Shown here: positions 1 to 10,385 of the stretch, one piece after another
Position numbering within the stretch: position 1 is the first letter of the stretch
Layout of the letters: the number at the start of each line of letters is the position of its first letter
Assembly (NCBI GenBank): GCA_003427395.1
Contig: BFEA01000117.1
Location: forward strand, 1,533,236 to 1,564,289
Origin: Chara braunii
Taxonomy: Eukaryota > Streptophyta > Charophyceae > Charales > Characeae
Length of the DNA: 31,054 nt
Direction of reading: 5' to 3'
Notes under the pieces: generated by a model
What the model was told of the DNA's origin: nothing
Database searches by the model: none
The model's input: the letters and a program-made list of their open reading frames with translations, nothing else
Program-made: the position numbers and the translations under genes

Positions 1-559
1 AAAAAAAAAAAAAAAAAAAACCACAGACAGACGTACACACATACACGTACGTTTGTTCAATCGAGGGTTTGAATCGAGACTCAGTTGTCGATAACAGGGC
101 TGGAATGGAGATCTTGACATACTGACAGACAGATGAGTGAACCCCTTTTAGGTTGACCTGTAGTCAGTTCCTGTAGTAATTTGGGGGGCTTTTGTGTTCA
201 CAAAAATATGCGGTATGCACTTGTCTGATGGCGTAATCACACTGAGGGTGCGGTTTGAAATGTCTGTGATGCATGAACGAAAAAGAAAGACCATGGGGGT
301 GTGCTTTAGAAAGTCTGGAAGACCCCCATATATACTTCAGAAATGTAGAACGTCTGGAAGACCCCCATAATTTTTTTGTTTGCATGGCAAGTGAGTCTGT
401 CCCTATTATCTATCTTTTCTTCGGTCTATTATCGATTTTTACGTCTTTGATTAAAAATGCAAAGACAGGTTTAATAAATAAAACAAAAAACATGGAAATG
501 TTTTATACAATATTCTGCACACCCCCACCTCTTTTTGTTTTTTTCTGGGTGGTATTAGG
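1..559. other. AT-rich sequence with no supported gene; short direct repeat
   Basis: The window opens inside a run of 20 A residues. The rest is AT-rich, and its short open frames have no recognisable domain. The only structure seen is an 18-base direct repeat, GTCTGGAAGACCCCCATA, at 313-330 and 352-369 (period 39), which looks like a small tandem duplication. Confidence 0.5.
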
Positions 560-635
560 TCTTCATTTGGCTGTTGCCTCAGGAATTCTTCCCCTGCGAT
601 GAAACTTTTTGTCATTTTCTATATTTCGAAAGACA

Positions 636-821
636 AAAACAGCCAGGCTACCAGCCAGGATGCTGGAGTTACCTTGTCTGCCCGGGCTGCTCAGCTGTGA
701 ATGGAGCACGGAAGGTTCCAGCAAAAAAAAAAATAGAAAATCCGAAATTTCTGAAAAACTGTTCTGATATGCCAGGCCACCAGCTGGGCAGCCCGCCCGT
801 GCAAGGGCCAACGAAGGTTTC

Positions 822-849
<28 letters not shown>
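636..849 (+). repeat. two related A-tailed GC-rich units
   Basis: Two similar blocks each start near GCCAGGCYACCAGC and end in a run of A. The first spans about 640-733 and ends in an 11-A run. The second spans about 766-849 and ends in a run of roughly 28 A. Both share the order GCCAGG, CCAGC, CCGGGC/CCGCCC, AAGG, then A-tail. GC-rich bodies with 3' A-runs suggest SINE-like or processed insertions. No RNA polymerase III A/B boxes were recognised, so the class is not assigned. Confidence 0.4.
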
Positions 850-852
<3 letters not shown>

Positions 853-865
853 TTGGGCCCATGCA

Positions 866-888
866 AATATATATATATCGTCACAAAC

Positions 889-925
<37 letters not shown>

Positions 926-1073
926 CCAAATTGGTAAGGGGTCTTGGGCTACTCGGGTAGGTTAGATGTTAAAATAAAAGAAACAACTTTTGCCTTAGGT
1001 GCACATCAAAAGTCTTTACCATATATATGATATATACATGACGATATATATACGATATGTATATATATATATA
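866..1073. repeat. AT dinucleotide microsatellites
   Basis: Several (AT)n tracts occur at about 866-880, 889-921, 1020-1035 and 1045-1073. The last one directly abuts the left end of the hAT-like element at 1074. No gene is visible here. Confidence 0.8.
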
Positions 1074-1175
1074 CAGGGTAACCGGCGGTCGGGACGGGCC
1101 GAACGCCCGAACCCGAACGCCCGAACGCATGGCACCCCTTGCGGATGCGTTCGGCCGTTCGGGCAGAACGCGGAC

Positions 1176-1209
<34 letters not shown>

Positions 1210-1824
1210 ATCAAAAAAATCTGAAAAACAGATATGTTATGGAGAAAAATAAATGAAATAAGATTTGCCTGAGCATAACATCCGAATTCCTTACCAAATT
1301 TGAAATAAAAATAAAATACAGAAAATAAATACTACTAATAAAAAATAAATAAAAATAAAAAGAGAATTAAATTTAATGAGTGTGCGAACATGTTTTCGAT
1401 ACCGCCAACTTTAGCGATTTTTCATTTTTGTTTGGCATAGCTAAATGCCCTGAAATTTACAGATGTGTAATTCACATAATACAAAACCCACTAATTTTTT
1501 TTTTAAAATAATAAAATTTTTTAGACCCCGATCGAAAGTGAAAACAAAAAGTAGAAAGTGAAAAAATACGTGGGCGAGCAGGTTTTGACACCGCCATCTT
1601 TGGCGATTTTTCATTCTTATTTGGCTTGGCCAAGTACAGGCATGTAGCTCACGTTATAGAGAACTCACCTATAAAAAATTGAGAAAAAACTAATTATGTT
1701 TAGGCCCCGAAATATGTTTTGGCGGGGGCCGAACGCCGTCGGGTTCGGGCCCCGTACGGAACCCCGAAGGCCCATACGTACGGAGATCTGCCCGGGGAAC
1801 TCCGTACGTACGGGCTGGTGACCC

Positions 1825-1826
<2 letters not shown>
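1074..1826 (+). mobile_element. hAT-like non-autonomous transposon (MITE), copy 1
   Basis: The left end reads CAGGGTAACC. The right end, read inward from the other strand, reads TAGGGTCACC, giving an imperfect inverted terminal repeat of the CAGGG type known for the hAT superfamily. Inside both ends are GC-rich subterminal blocks full of TTCGG/CCGAA words (1080-1170 and 1725-1825). The first block is followed by 30 A residues (1177-1206). The AT-rich core has two related units at about 1379-1440 and 1570-1625, each containing a form of GCGATTTTTCATT. The whole element is colinear, in inverse orientation, with 5591-6297. There is no transposase. Flanks are (TA)n on the left and (GA)n on the right, so no target duplication is visible here. 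Microsatellite change or recombination may have erased it. Confidence 0.7.

Positions 1827-1877
<51 letters not shown>
1827..1877. repeat. (GA)n microsatellite
   Basis: About 25 uninterrupted GA dinucleotides directly adjoin the right end of the hAT-like element. On the complementary strand this reads as a false Ser-Leu repeat ORF. Confidence 0.9.
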
Positions 1878-1881
<4 letters not shown>

Positions 1882-1975
1882 CCATTTGGTGTGGGTGAGT
1901 GATAGTCTTCTTTGATTTTGGTGAAGGTACATTATCATTTACAGTGTAATCAGTGAGGGGATTCTGCAGACTGTT

Positions 1976-2036
1976 GAGGGTTCAGCCTCCTGATGAGTCG
2001 GTGAAACTCCGACGAAACAGTTTGTCACAGCCCCTC
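1976..2036 (+). ncRNA. hammerhead-ribozyme-like motif
   Basis: The core CTGATGA (1990-1996) is followed by a perfect 5-bp stem II, GTCGG/CCGAC (1997-2001 with 2009-2013), closing a 7-base loop. Then come GAAA (2014-2017), a possible 3-bp stem III ACA/TGT around a GTT loop, and a GTC cleavage triplet ending at 2026. This is the arrangement of minimal type I hammerheads known from Penelope-like elements and retrozymes. The weak point is stem I: bases next to the core do not pair, and only a distal GAGGG/CCCTC (1976-1980 with 2032-2036) can form. A degenerate relic or a pseudo-LTR fragment is more likely than a fully active ribozyme. Confidence 0.5.
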
Positions 2037-2819
2037 GTTTGTTGTCCTCTTCTCTCTCTCTGCCTACGGTTTACCGGACAGTTCTATTTGTGACGATATA
2101 TGTATATATATTACCTGGACAAGCAAGTAGTCTCGGGGTCACTCTGGAAGCCCAGCAAAACAACCCAAAAAAGTAAAGTGAAAAATATAAGGATATTATC
2201 GGGACATGCTACGGTGTTTATGCAACTTTTTCCACGCTCTCTTTCTCTTTGTGACGTGTAGAGGGTTATTTCATCTTGAAATATATTGCTCAGCAACAAC
2301 AAAACTATGAGTATAAATTAACAACTCATCATAGTTTTAAATTTTAATTATCGAAAACCACATTGTAGCTCGTAAATCCCGAAACAAGAAGAAGAACGAA
2401 TAGGTAAAATTCAAAGAGCATTGTGTAGTTTTGAAGGGAAAGACCTCGACTATCTTCGCTAGGTCTACTCGTCTTAACTCTGAAGAAGATAAACTGTATA
2501 TAACGATGTTTTTCGTTTTTGCACTAAGCGTTAAACATAGCCGCGAGGGATGAACGAGCTCTCGACCTGCACTTTGTTACTAATTCGACATGCCTTCACA
2601 CTAAGCATTTACTCAACTATCCTATTATCAAAAAATCATAACAATCAAGATAACAAAACTGAATTTCGACCTATTAATAATAACTTGTAATAATAAAGTT
2701 AACAAAATTGAATTTCAACCATTACAATTTTTTTTTTGTGTGTGGCTAACGAAGTTACGCCTCGTTTAACACATAATTTGACAGCAACCTTGGAAAAAAC
2801 AAAATGTGTTGTCTATCTT
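2037..2819. other. AT-rich sequence with no supported feature
   Basis: A CT-rich patch follows the hammerhead-like motif (about 2047-2062). The rest is AT-rich and non-coding in appearance. A weak short duplication, TGAATTTC followed by an RACC-like context, occurs near 2660 and 2710. Confidence 0.5.
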
Positions 2820-3287
2820 ACGTTTCCTTATACTTAAAGACTCACTCATTACAACCTAAGGATCGTTTGTCATGGGCGGCAATTACCATTCCGCTGCCCA
2901 ATCATGACTGTAGTGTTGAATAAAGTTTTTTTAATCTCGAGGATAACTTGCCTTCCACATTACTACATTGATGAAAACCAGTAACAATGAATATAAAAAC
3001 AAACATGAATTTTGTTCTTTAAATTTTGGAAAGGTGTATGAATGTCAAAGCAAAACGTTTCCTTATACTTAAAGACTCACTCATTGCAACCTAAGGATCG
3101 TTTGTCATGGGCGGCAATTACCATTCCGCTGCCCAATCATGACTGTAGTGTTGAATAAAGTTTTTTAATCTCGAGGATAACTTGCCTTCCACATTACTAC
3201 ATTGATGAAAACCCGTAACAATGAATATAAAAACAAACATGAATTTTGTTCTTTAAATTTTGGAAAGGTGTATGAATGTCAAAGCAA
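2820..3287. repeat. 235-bp tandem duplication, two near-identical copies
   Basis: Copy 1 spans 2820-3054 and copy 2 spans 3055-3287. By eye they differ at only a few positions: one A/G near the start, one T fewer in a T-run, and an A/C near CAGTAACA. Such similarity implies recent duplication. A much more diverged relative of the middle part, containing TGTTGAATAAAGT, is visible near 3595-3640. Related CCTCGTTTA words occur on both sides (about 2760 and 3290). Confidence 0.9.
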
Positions 3288-3300
3288 TGCCTCGTTTAGT

Positions 3301-3495
3301 AGTTATAACTCGATATTAATACTCAACAAACTATTGCAACATTATAAAAGATAAAATAATGATAATAGTTATAATTCGATACTAAAACTCGATAATCTAT
3401 TGCAATTTGCAACCTTATAAAATATAAAGTAATGATAATAATTATAATTCAATATTAAAACTTAACAAACTATTGCAATCTTATAAAACAGAAAT
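3301..3495. repeat. three imperfect tandem units of about 56-73 bp
   Basis: Units start at 3301, 3367 and 3440. Each contains TTATAAYTCRATAYTAA, then CTATTGCAA, then TTATAAAA. Spacing is 66 and 73 bases, and the third unit is cut short. All three are very AT-rich and diverged, so the array is older than the neighbouring 235-bp duplication. Confidence 0.75.
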
Positions 3496-5582
3496 AGTTG
3501 TACCCCTTCAATATACTGACTATTATGCGTCTTCTTAACCTTCAATCCTCACTCACCCATATAAATATTTTGCCACGAGCGAGTGTTAGTATCAATTATT
3601 ACTTTGTTGCCCAACCACGATCGTATTGTTGAATAAAGTGCTTAAAATATGAAGGGAGTCTGAGACTAAGATAACCATCGACTTAATAGAATGTAGGAAA
3701 TATATGATTTTGAAAGGGGGGGGGGGTTGAATCAATACCTCTTCAAACTTAACATGTATTCTAAAACCTGTAGTTACAAGAATACTTTGTTCAATTGATT
3801 TGATTGTTGTAGGTTAAATACACATATGAGATGATAAAAGTTATAATACATATGATGATTTTGACTATTGAAAATTTTTAATATGAGAATGAGGTAAAGT
3901 GAAAAACATTCAAATAATAGTCTCTCTCATTCACTTTTTTAATGTAAATAGACCCCTATGAAAAATTGCAACCTATAATTCAATCACTTAATTCAAAAAG
4001 ATATACTATGTTACATGAAATGTTGATAAAAGTACGATATGACGTTGCATTTTCATAGTTGTTACTCCACTAAAAAACATATATCACAATATATGGAATA
4101 ATGAGACAATATAACTCACCAATGTCTTGTAGTATTCCTTAATTTTCTTTTGCAACATTACTAAATAATTTTCTCTGTTCGATGATATTTCCTCTGTTCG
4201 ATTATATTTTCGGTGCTTCAATTTAACTTTGATTCCTTTGGAGATGGAAGAGATCCTATTGGTACCAGATATATAAGAGGATAGTGAGTCATAATTACAT
4301 AATTTATTATCAAATCTGTTCACATAAAAAAATACTATACACCTGAAAGGTTTCAGCTTCATAGCTCGTTTTGAAAAGATATGAACTTACTTACAATCTC
4401 AAAAAGACATTCGATATTTTATTATGGCATCGCATATACGCTCGACTCACACGGTATTCTTCACTACGCTCTTGTTGGTGTAAAAATACTAAGGGATATG
4501 ACTTCGTATGAGAACGCTATATAATAGTATTTTTTCCTTAGTTGTTATGTCCATATGTTTCAAAAATTATTTAACTACCTCAAGGAATTAATTTTAAGCC
4601 CTATTATAATGTTTGCATGATTGTATCTTGGTACTTTACAAGTAGGAGGTATTATTATTTTTTCATTAAAAAAAAAATTGTTCATCGCTATTACACCATA
4701 CTAGAAAATTTTTAGGTTTTCTCTTAATCTTTTTAATGTCTCGTGGTGAAATTTTAAAAACCCTACAAAATAACGTGTTCCGATAAATATTTTCTACGCA
4801 ACTCTCTCGTAAACCACCACAACATCCACCGATGTTGGGGAAAATGTAAAAAATTGATGTTTTTTCATTCTACTCTCTACTTCTAGTATGTTTTTCATGA
4901 TCTCATCTTATGATTTGATTGCCATGTATTTAGCCGTCGAACTTTTTTGGGGACTTTTCGAGGGTCGACGGAGGCTCGAGAGTTGGGCATTATGGGCCCA
5001 TTTGAAAAGAAAAAATAAAAACAAAAGACCAACTCCAGGAAGCTCGTGCACGAAGTTGTGCTCACACCAATACTCACAAGAAAACATTTAACTACGATTG
5101 TGGTCAGTTTCAGGTTGTCGTTGGTGCTGTCCTTGTTTTGTTTCTTTTTTCTTTTTTTCATGGCGTGCCAGGGAGGTACGGCGTAGTCCACAAGCTGATG
5201 ACACTTTGTGAAGGAGGGCATGCCCACACTACAACTTTGCAGAATCTATGAACCCGCTTTCCCGCCATAAGTTTAGTTTCAATTATTATTATTAGTATTT
5301 TCGTGGACCTCCTGCTGTAAAACCCTCGCTGAGGGCATACGGGAACAACAAGTTTGGGGCCGGTATCTACCTTATATCACGTCCAGAGGGGTGTTCGTTT
5401 TTTTTTTTTTTTTTAAGTCTGGCCGTTCTTTTTTTTCCCCTCTTTTTCATAAGAGTAACAGAAAAGAAACACAACGAACCCCAAGCTCGACAAAACTCGG
5501 TGCGCAGTCAAAATTAGGGTCGGCAAAAACGGGCTCGGAGGTAGTGGTGGTTTAAAGGTGAAACCATGCCTAAAGTTATAAG
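3496..5582. other. AT-rich intergenic-type sequence with no supported gene
   Basis: About 2.1 kb without a recognisable coding region. Near 3520-3645 there is a weak relative of the tandem duplication at 2820-3287. A G-run lies at 3716-3726 and a T-run at about 5399-5414. Near 5548-5556 TGGTGGTTTAAA resembles one end of the inverted-repeat element at 6558-6716, but no partner end was found. Short ORFs here have no domain similarity that I recognise. Confidence 0.45.
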
Positions 5583-5590
5583 ATCGTATC
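5583..5590. repeat. left 8-bp target site duplication of the hAT-like element
   Basis: ATCGTATC lies immediately before the CAGGG terminus at 5591 and is repeated exactly after the opposite terminus at 6298-6305. An 8-bp duplication is the hallmark of hAT insertion. Confidence 0.85.
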
Positions 5591-6196
5591 CAGGGTTGCC
5601 AAACCGAATGTACGGAGATCCCTAAGCTGACCCCCGAACGTTCGGGCTTTCGGGTCCCCGTACGGGGCCCGAACCTGAAGGGTTTCGGACCCCGCAAAAA
5701 AATATTTTGGCACTTAGATATTATTATTTGTTTCTGAATTTGTTTTGTGAGTTCTTTGTGATGTAAGTTATCACCCTTTTAATTTTGAAGCCATTCTGTT
5801 CAGTCAAAACAAAATGAAAAATCGACAAAGATGGTGGTGTCAAAACTTGCTTGCCCACTCAGTCGTTTATTTTTTCTCCCTTTCACTTTTTGTTTTTCCT
5901 TTATTTCGGGGCATGAGAAAAAATATTATTTCCTAATTTTATTTGTAGATTCTCTATTATATAAGATATATATAAAGAAATTTTCATGGCATTTGTCACA
6001 GCTAAAAAATAAAGAAAAATCGTCAAAGATGGTGGTGTCAAAAACGTGCTCGCCCACTCAATAATTTCATTATCGTTTTATTTTTTTTAATTTTTATAAT
6101 TATCATTTATTTTTAGTGTTTGACTTTTATTTCAAATTTGGTAAAGAATTTGGACGTGACGTTGGGGCAAATGTTGTTCAGTTTATTATTTTGCAT

Positions 6197-6228
<32 letters not shown>

Positions 6229-6297
6229 CCACGTTCGGCCAAACGGTCGAACGTTCGAGCGTTCAGGTTCGGCCCGTTCTGAATGCCAACAACCTTG
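5591..6297 (-). mobile_element. hAT-like non-autonomous transposon (MITE), copy 2
   Basis: This 707-bp element starts CAGGGTTGCC on the plus strand and ends GGCAACAACCTTG-like (inward CAAGGTTGTTGGC), and is flanked by perfect ATCGTATC duplications. Read on the minus strand it matches copy 1 at 1074-1826 in order. First comes a GC-rich subterminal block and a homopolymer run (T on the plus strand, 6200-6228). Then a shared ACCAAATTTGAAATAAAA segment follows. Two GTGGGC-to-GATTTTTC units come next (minus-strand starts about 6062 and 5865). The second GC-rich block, with GTTCGGGCCCCGTACGG, closes the element. No transposase is encoded, so any movement would need one supplied elsewhere. Confidence 0.85.
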
Positions 6298-6305
6298 ATC
6301 GTATC
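6298..6305. repeat. right 8-bp target site duplication of the hAT-like element
   Basis: ATCGTATC directly follows the element end at 6297 and matches 5583-5590 exactly. Confidence 0.85.
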
Positions 6306-6557
6306 ACAAATGTTGCAATAAATAGAGTGAAGATGTTTGCTGAAATTAGAGTGTTGTAATTGTTGTTATCATAATATTTGGACAATTCTATATTTCGGAT
6401 CTTAAGTGTTTTTATGGACTAATAAATTCTTATTTTTGTAAAGATTGTACGCATACTACACACGAGTGAGCTTGAAATTTGTGGAACTCGTATCCTTTGA
6501 CATTCCACGAGTTTGACTCATCAGAAATTTTGGGATGAGATTTAAGTGGAAAGTCAC

Positions 6558-6716
6558 TTAAACCACCAGTACCTGACCCAACTATCGGTCGTGAAAAAAA
6601 AAAAGAGTCGAAACGTTTCTAGTCGGATGAATTTGGGCGGTTCTTTAATAGCCCGTATTTTTCCTAAAATCGTGGCGCGCTAATGGGCACGACTCAAGGA
6701 AGTACTGGTGGTTTAA
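6558..6716. mobile_element. 159-bp inverted-repeat element (MITE candidate)
   Basis: TTAAACCACCAGTAC at 6558-6572 is an exact reverse complement of GTACTGGTGGTTTAA at 6702-6716. The inside is GC-richer than its surroundings and has a further internal pairing (TCGTG near 6589, CACGA near 6688). TTAA at both outer edges could be a piggyBac-type TTAA duplication, or a TTA/TAA duplication of PIF/Harbinger type, or simply part of the terminal repeat. No coding sequence is present. Confidence 0.6.
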
Positions 6717-7559
6717 AATGTCACTGTGAAACAAAAATTCCGTCAAATTTTAAACAATGAATAAAGTTTTATCCCGAATTCACAATTTTTATGATATCCC
6801 ATATTACACAAGTTTTTTACTTCACTAAGGGGCATAAAATATATATTGGAGTTGGGTTCGTACTCATACCTAATATATTTAGACCTAATAGGTGACAAAG
6901 ATATATATATGCTTTGATTGTATATTGATAAAACTTCACTTACTTGCGATGATCCAAATGTCATCATTGATAGGGAAATTGATTCGCTTTATTAAGTAGT
7001 CAACTCTAATAAGCAAGACTCAAGACATGCGCACAAAGCATGTTATCATATGACGAATGACTAAATATTTTTTTTCGACAACGTATAGTCAATTAACTCA
7101 TGAATCGAACTATTGTATGTCAACTTCTTGTAATATTACTCAAAGGTCGGGTAAAATGCGATATTATTTGCATACTAAAATGTTTATTTTTGGGGAGGGA
7201 GGATATAAAATGTTCAAGTTTTTGCAATCACTTATTTTTATTTTGGTCCATTCGTTTAATACTTTGCATATGCGGTCACATCTACGTATGTCGTTTTTGT
7301 TTGCAAAGGACAAATATTGATTCTATACATCTATTTTCTTTCTATTTTTTTAATATTTTTAACTTCATCATGTCCTCTCTTCACAATCGAACGAGATCGA
7401 CATGATATATCAGATTATGAATAAAGATGGTTCTTGTCATTTTATAATGTGGTTAAGGGAGCATCAAATTATCTCTTAGCTTAATCAAAAACGCCATTAT
7501 CATTAAGTAATCGAAAATAATTTTAAATTTTAAAACATTCAGTTTCTCAATTTTCGCAC
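6717..7559. other. AT-rich sequence with no supported feature
   Basis: No domain-bearing ORF, RNA gene or clear repeat was seen. The short ORFs at 7057-7405 are AT-rich and overlap in two frames, as expected by chance. Confidence 0.45.
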
Positions 7560-8990
7560 CCGATATGAATACACTTAATTGTTCACCTCTAAGTCATGAA
7601 GAAAATCCTTGTGGCTACTTTTTAATGAGAAAGTGAACGCCTTTTTACCAGTTATCTACGATTTTTCACTTTCATGTTGAGAATATTCTCCACAATCATT
7701 AATAAGGGGTATACTTCCTCAAAATAAAATAATAAAAAGACAAAGTGTTCACCTACTCCAGGGCAGGGTAAGCACAAACATTTAAAGGCTAACACATCAC
7801 AATTTGCATACTGTTGTTAATTGTACGATATATGTCAAACGACTTAGTTATTTGGCGAAAAAATTATGAACAAATATTATGAACAACGATTATCACTGTC
7901 ATCTCGTAGTATGGCAAACAACATATAAGAGTTCATCCCGGACCTTATTCAAAGAGGTCATTATGACAAAACGACCAAAAATATATATATTTTAATTATT
8001 TAGACTTCAGTTTGTCTACTTTCTCATTCGACATGCATTCACTTAATTATCCACTTTTAAAATACAAAGGTCATTCCTCTGCTTACTTTAGAATGAGAAA
8101 CTTGAAATGAATGTGTTTCTTACCAGTTACTTACAATCTTTCACTTTTACATTGAAAATATTATTTACATTCATGAGTAAGGGTAATGCATTCACTTAAT
8201 TATTCATTTCTAAAATACGAAGTTCATTCATGTGCTTACTTTAGAATGAGAAACTTGAAATGAATATGTTTCTTACCAGTTACTTACAATCTTTCACTTT
8301 TATATTGGGAATAATTTACATTCACGAGTAAGGGTTAAACTTTCTTACATTAACTTAACCAAAATGACACGTCTTTACCTCCTTTAGGGTAAGGTAAGCA
8401 TGAGCATTTGAAGGTGTGCAGATCACGAGGTGCATATCGTCGTTAATTGTACAATATATGTGAAACACGTTGGTTATTTACCCAAAGGATTCAAACCTTA
8501 TATTGTGCACTTAAAAAAATACAAGGTGAATAGTTATATCTTACGACTTATAAAAAAAAAAAAACGCAAAAGAAAATGATAAAGAAAAATATTTTGTGAG
8601 TTCTATTATCGTGGCTTAAAGACCTCCTCAACAACAATCCGCAATACATAGCACCAAGGAATACTAAACCCTTTTACTCATACGCACTCAAATTTATTAT
8701 CATTAGTTAGTTTATGAACTTCTAAATGTTTAATATTTTATTCTTTAACATCTGTTTACTTTCACTTTCATGTTCATAGTGCTCTTCACATTCATCTGTA
8801 AGGGGTAGACTTCCTGATATGGACTTAATATAACATAAATATGTTTGGCTACTCGAGGTTGGGGCAAACTCAAATATTTACATGTTAGTATATTATAATA
8901 TATTTTGACATTGATTATGCAAAAAAATTGAAACAATTTGGTACTTCGCTCGAATGATTTGAACCTTGCGTTGTGCACTGCTAAAAACTA
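7560..8990. repeat. degenerate repeat family, three to four diverged copies
   Basis: A block with TTCACTTTYATRTTG, then a CATTCATNAGTAAGGG-like word, recurs at about 7563-7715, 8033-8185, 8186-8335 and 8750-8820. After it comes a second block with GGGTAAGCA, then TTAATTGTACRATATATGT (about 7757-7860 and 8387-8470). A weaker version lies at 8858-8990. A GATTYRAACCTTRYRTTGTGCAC-like word occurs near 8485 and 8955. The ordered recurrence shows an older composite unit repeated in direct orientation. No terminal repeats or coding capacity were recognised. Confidence 0.6.
8033..8335. repeat. 153-bp tandem duplication
   Basis: Copy 1 is 8033-8185 and copy 2 is 8186-8335. Long exact stretches are shared, for example GCTTACTTTAGAATGAGAAA. 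The two copies are much closer to each other than to the relatives at 7563 and 8750, so this is a younger duplication within the older repeat family. Confidence 0.85.
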
Positions 8991-9753
8991 CCTTGGAAAC
9001 TACTAACAACTTGATACAATAAACTTGAAACAATACAGATTATAGAACTTCAATAAGATTATTAAACATCAACTCAAATTCAAACCAAACGTTTTTCCAA
9101 ACAACATGTTTTTAGATCTCTTAAATACTTACTAAAGTTTTGTCTGACGTTCTGTAGTTTCCAAATAACAAATTCTAGTGATACACATAATTTAAAAATA
9201 AAATTCATAAAAAAGGTTTAAAGTTTAAACTTATAGTACGCTCATTAATAAACATTGAGTAGGTAAATACCTCTATCTCCAGATAGACTTGAAGCTTACT
9301 TTTTTGTTAATGCGAACCCATATGAATATAAACGATATCATCGGGATTCACCTATCCTCTTACAAGTTTGATGATAACAACAACTCTTGTTCTTTTAAAG
9401 ACACTTGAGCTAAGCGTATATGGAAACAGGAAGTTGGTTAGATGAAGTAGAACGCGGGGTGAAGCTTTTAGAGAAGATACTACATGAAAATTGCTTGGTA
9501 GCAGTCGAAATATGGTGTAAGGAACGTCGTACTTCTTCTAACATACCATGCATTATGATGTATTTTCCAAGTGCCAGCAAGAGATTGAACTTGCAATTAT
9601 ACTCACAGTAGCATATTTTCAATCAATTGTTATGCACTCGATCAATACCCTCATGACATGTTGAAATGTAGAGCACAATTGTCGAGCAAAAAAAAAAAAA
9701 AAAAACTAGAAAAGAGGGTTGCTTTTTTTCCTTTCTTCTTGGAACATCATAGT
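8991..9753. other. AT-rich sequence beyond the 3' side of the Penelope-like element
   Basis: No supported gene. An 18-A run lies at about 9689-9706. The 3' boundary of the minus-strand Penelope-like element probably falls near 9,700-9,750, but I could not define a terminus or target duplication. Confidence 0.4.
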
Positions 9754-9945
9754 TCATAAGTTATAAAACTTTTTGTTTTTTTTGTTTTTTGGAACATCAC
9801 TGTGCAAGATCTCTATCCAAATGGAGGTAAAAGAACCCACCCGAATCAAGGTTTTGCCAAGGGAATGACTATAATTTGATGGGGAGTACCACTTGCTAGA
9901 AAACGGGTCCAACATCCCATTGACAATAGGGTTCGACAAAAACAT
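9754..9945 (-). pseudogene. reverse transcriptase thumb remnant
   Basis: The frame contains SSKWYSPSNYSHSL followed by GKTLIRVGSFTSIW. This resembles the post-palm segment of Penelope-like RTs, where a P-S-x-x-S pattern precedes a basic helix. It lies about 450 bases downstream of RT motif B on the same strand. The intervening 9946-10385 is degenerate. Function is lost with the rest of the element. Confidence 0.45.
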
Positions 9946-10385
9946 TTATCCAGTAGCTAAGCCCAAATTCATTCATTGTTCCTTGTTACTATGCCTCTCC
10001 ATCATCAAGCTTTTGGATTGTATCCTGAACAAAACTGTTGGGAAACTTACCGGTGGTTCAAACAACCTTTGGCTAAACAAATGACGGAAACGAGGTCCTT
10101 TCACAGAACAAGTTGCTACCCCATGAGAATCTCAACAAGGGCAAATCCTAGGCAACAGGAACCAACACCATTTTCCCCCCAACCTTCATTCCCCACCATT
10201 TGTTTTCACCCCTGATGGGGACCGCTTGACTTATGGTGTGAAACTATTCCTGACATACCCCATCGCACCCCTCCAACCCTCAAAGGAGACTTTGAGAGTT
10301 GTGGTGTGAGGCAAGCTTACTGGCCTTCCCCAACCTCCTCCCCACCCTAACGATTATTCCTTCCCCAATCTGTTACGAAAGTGAT

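Noticed and set aside
563-960. Overlapping short frames with poly-Lys/Phe and Tyr-Ile repeats
   Set aside because: Generated by A-runs and (AT)n microsatellites.
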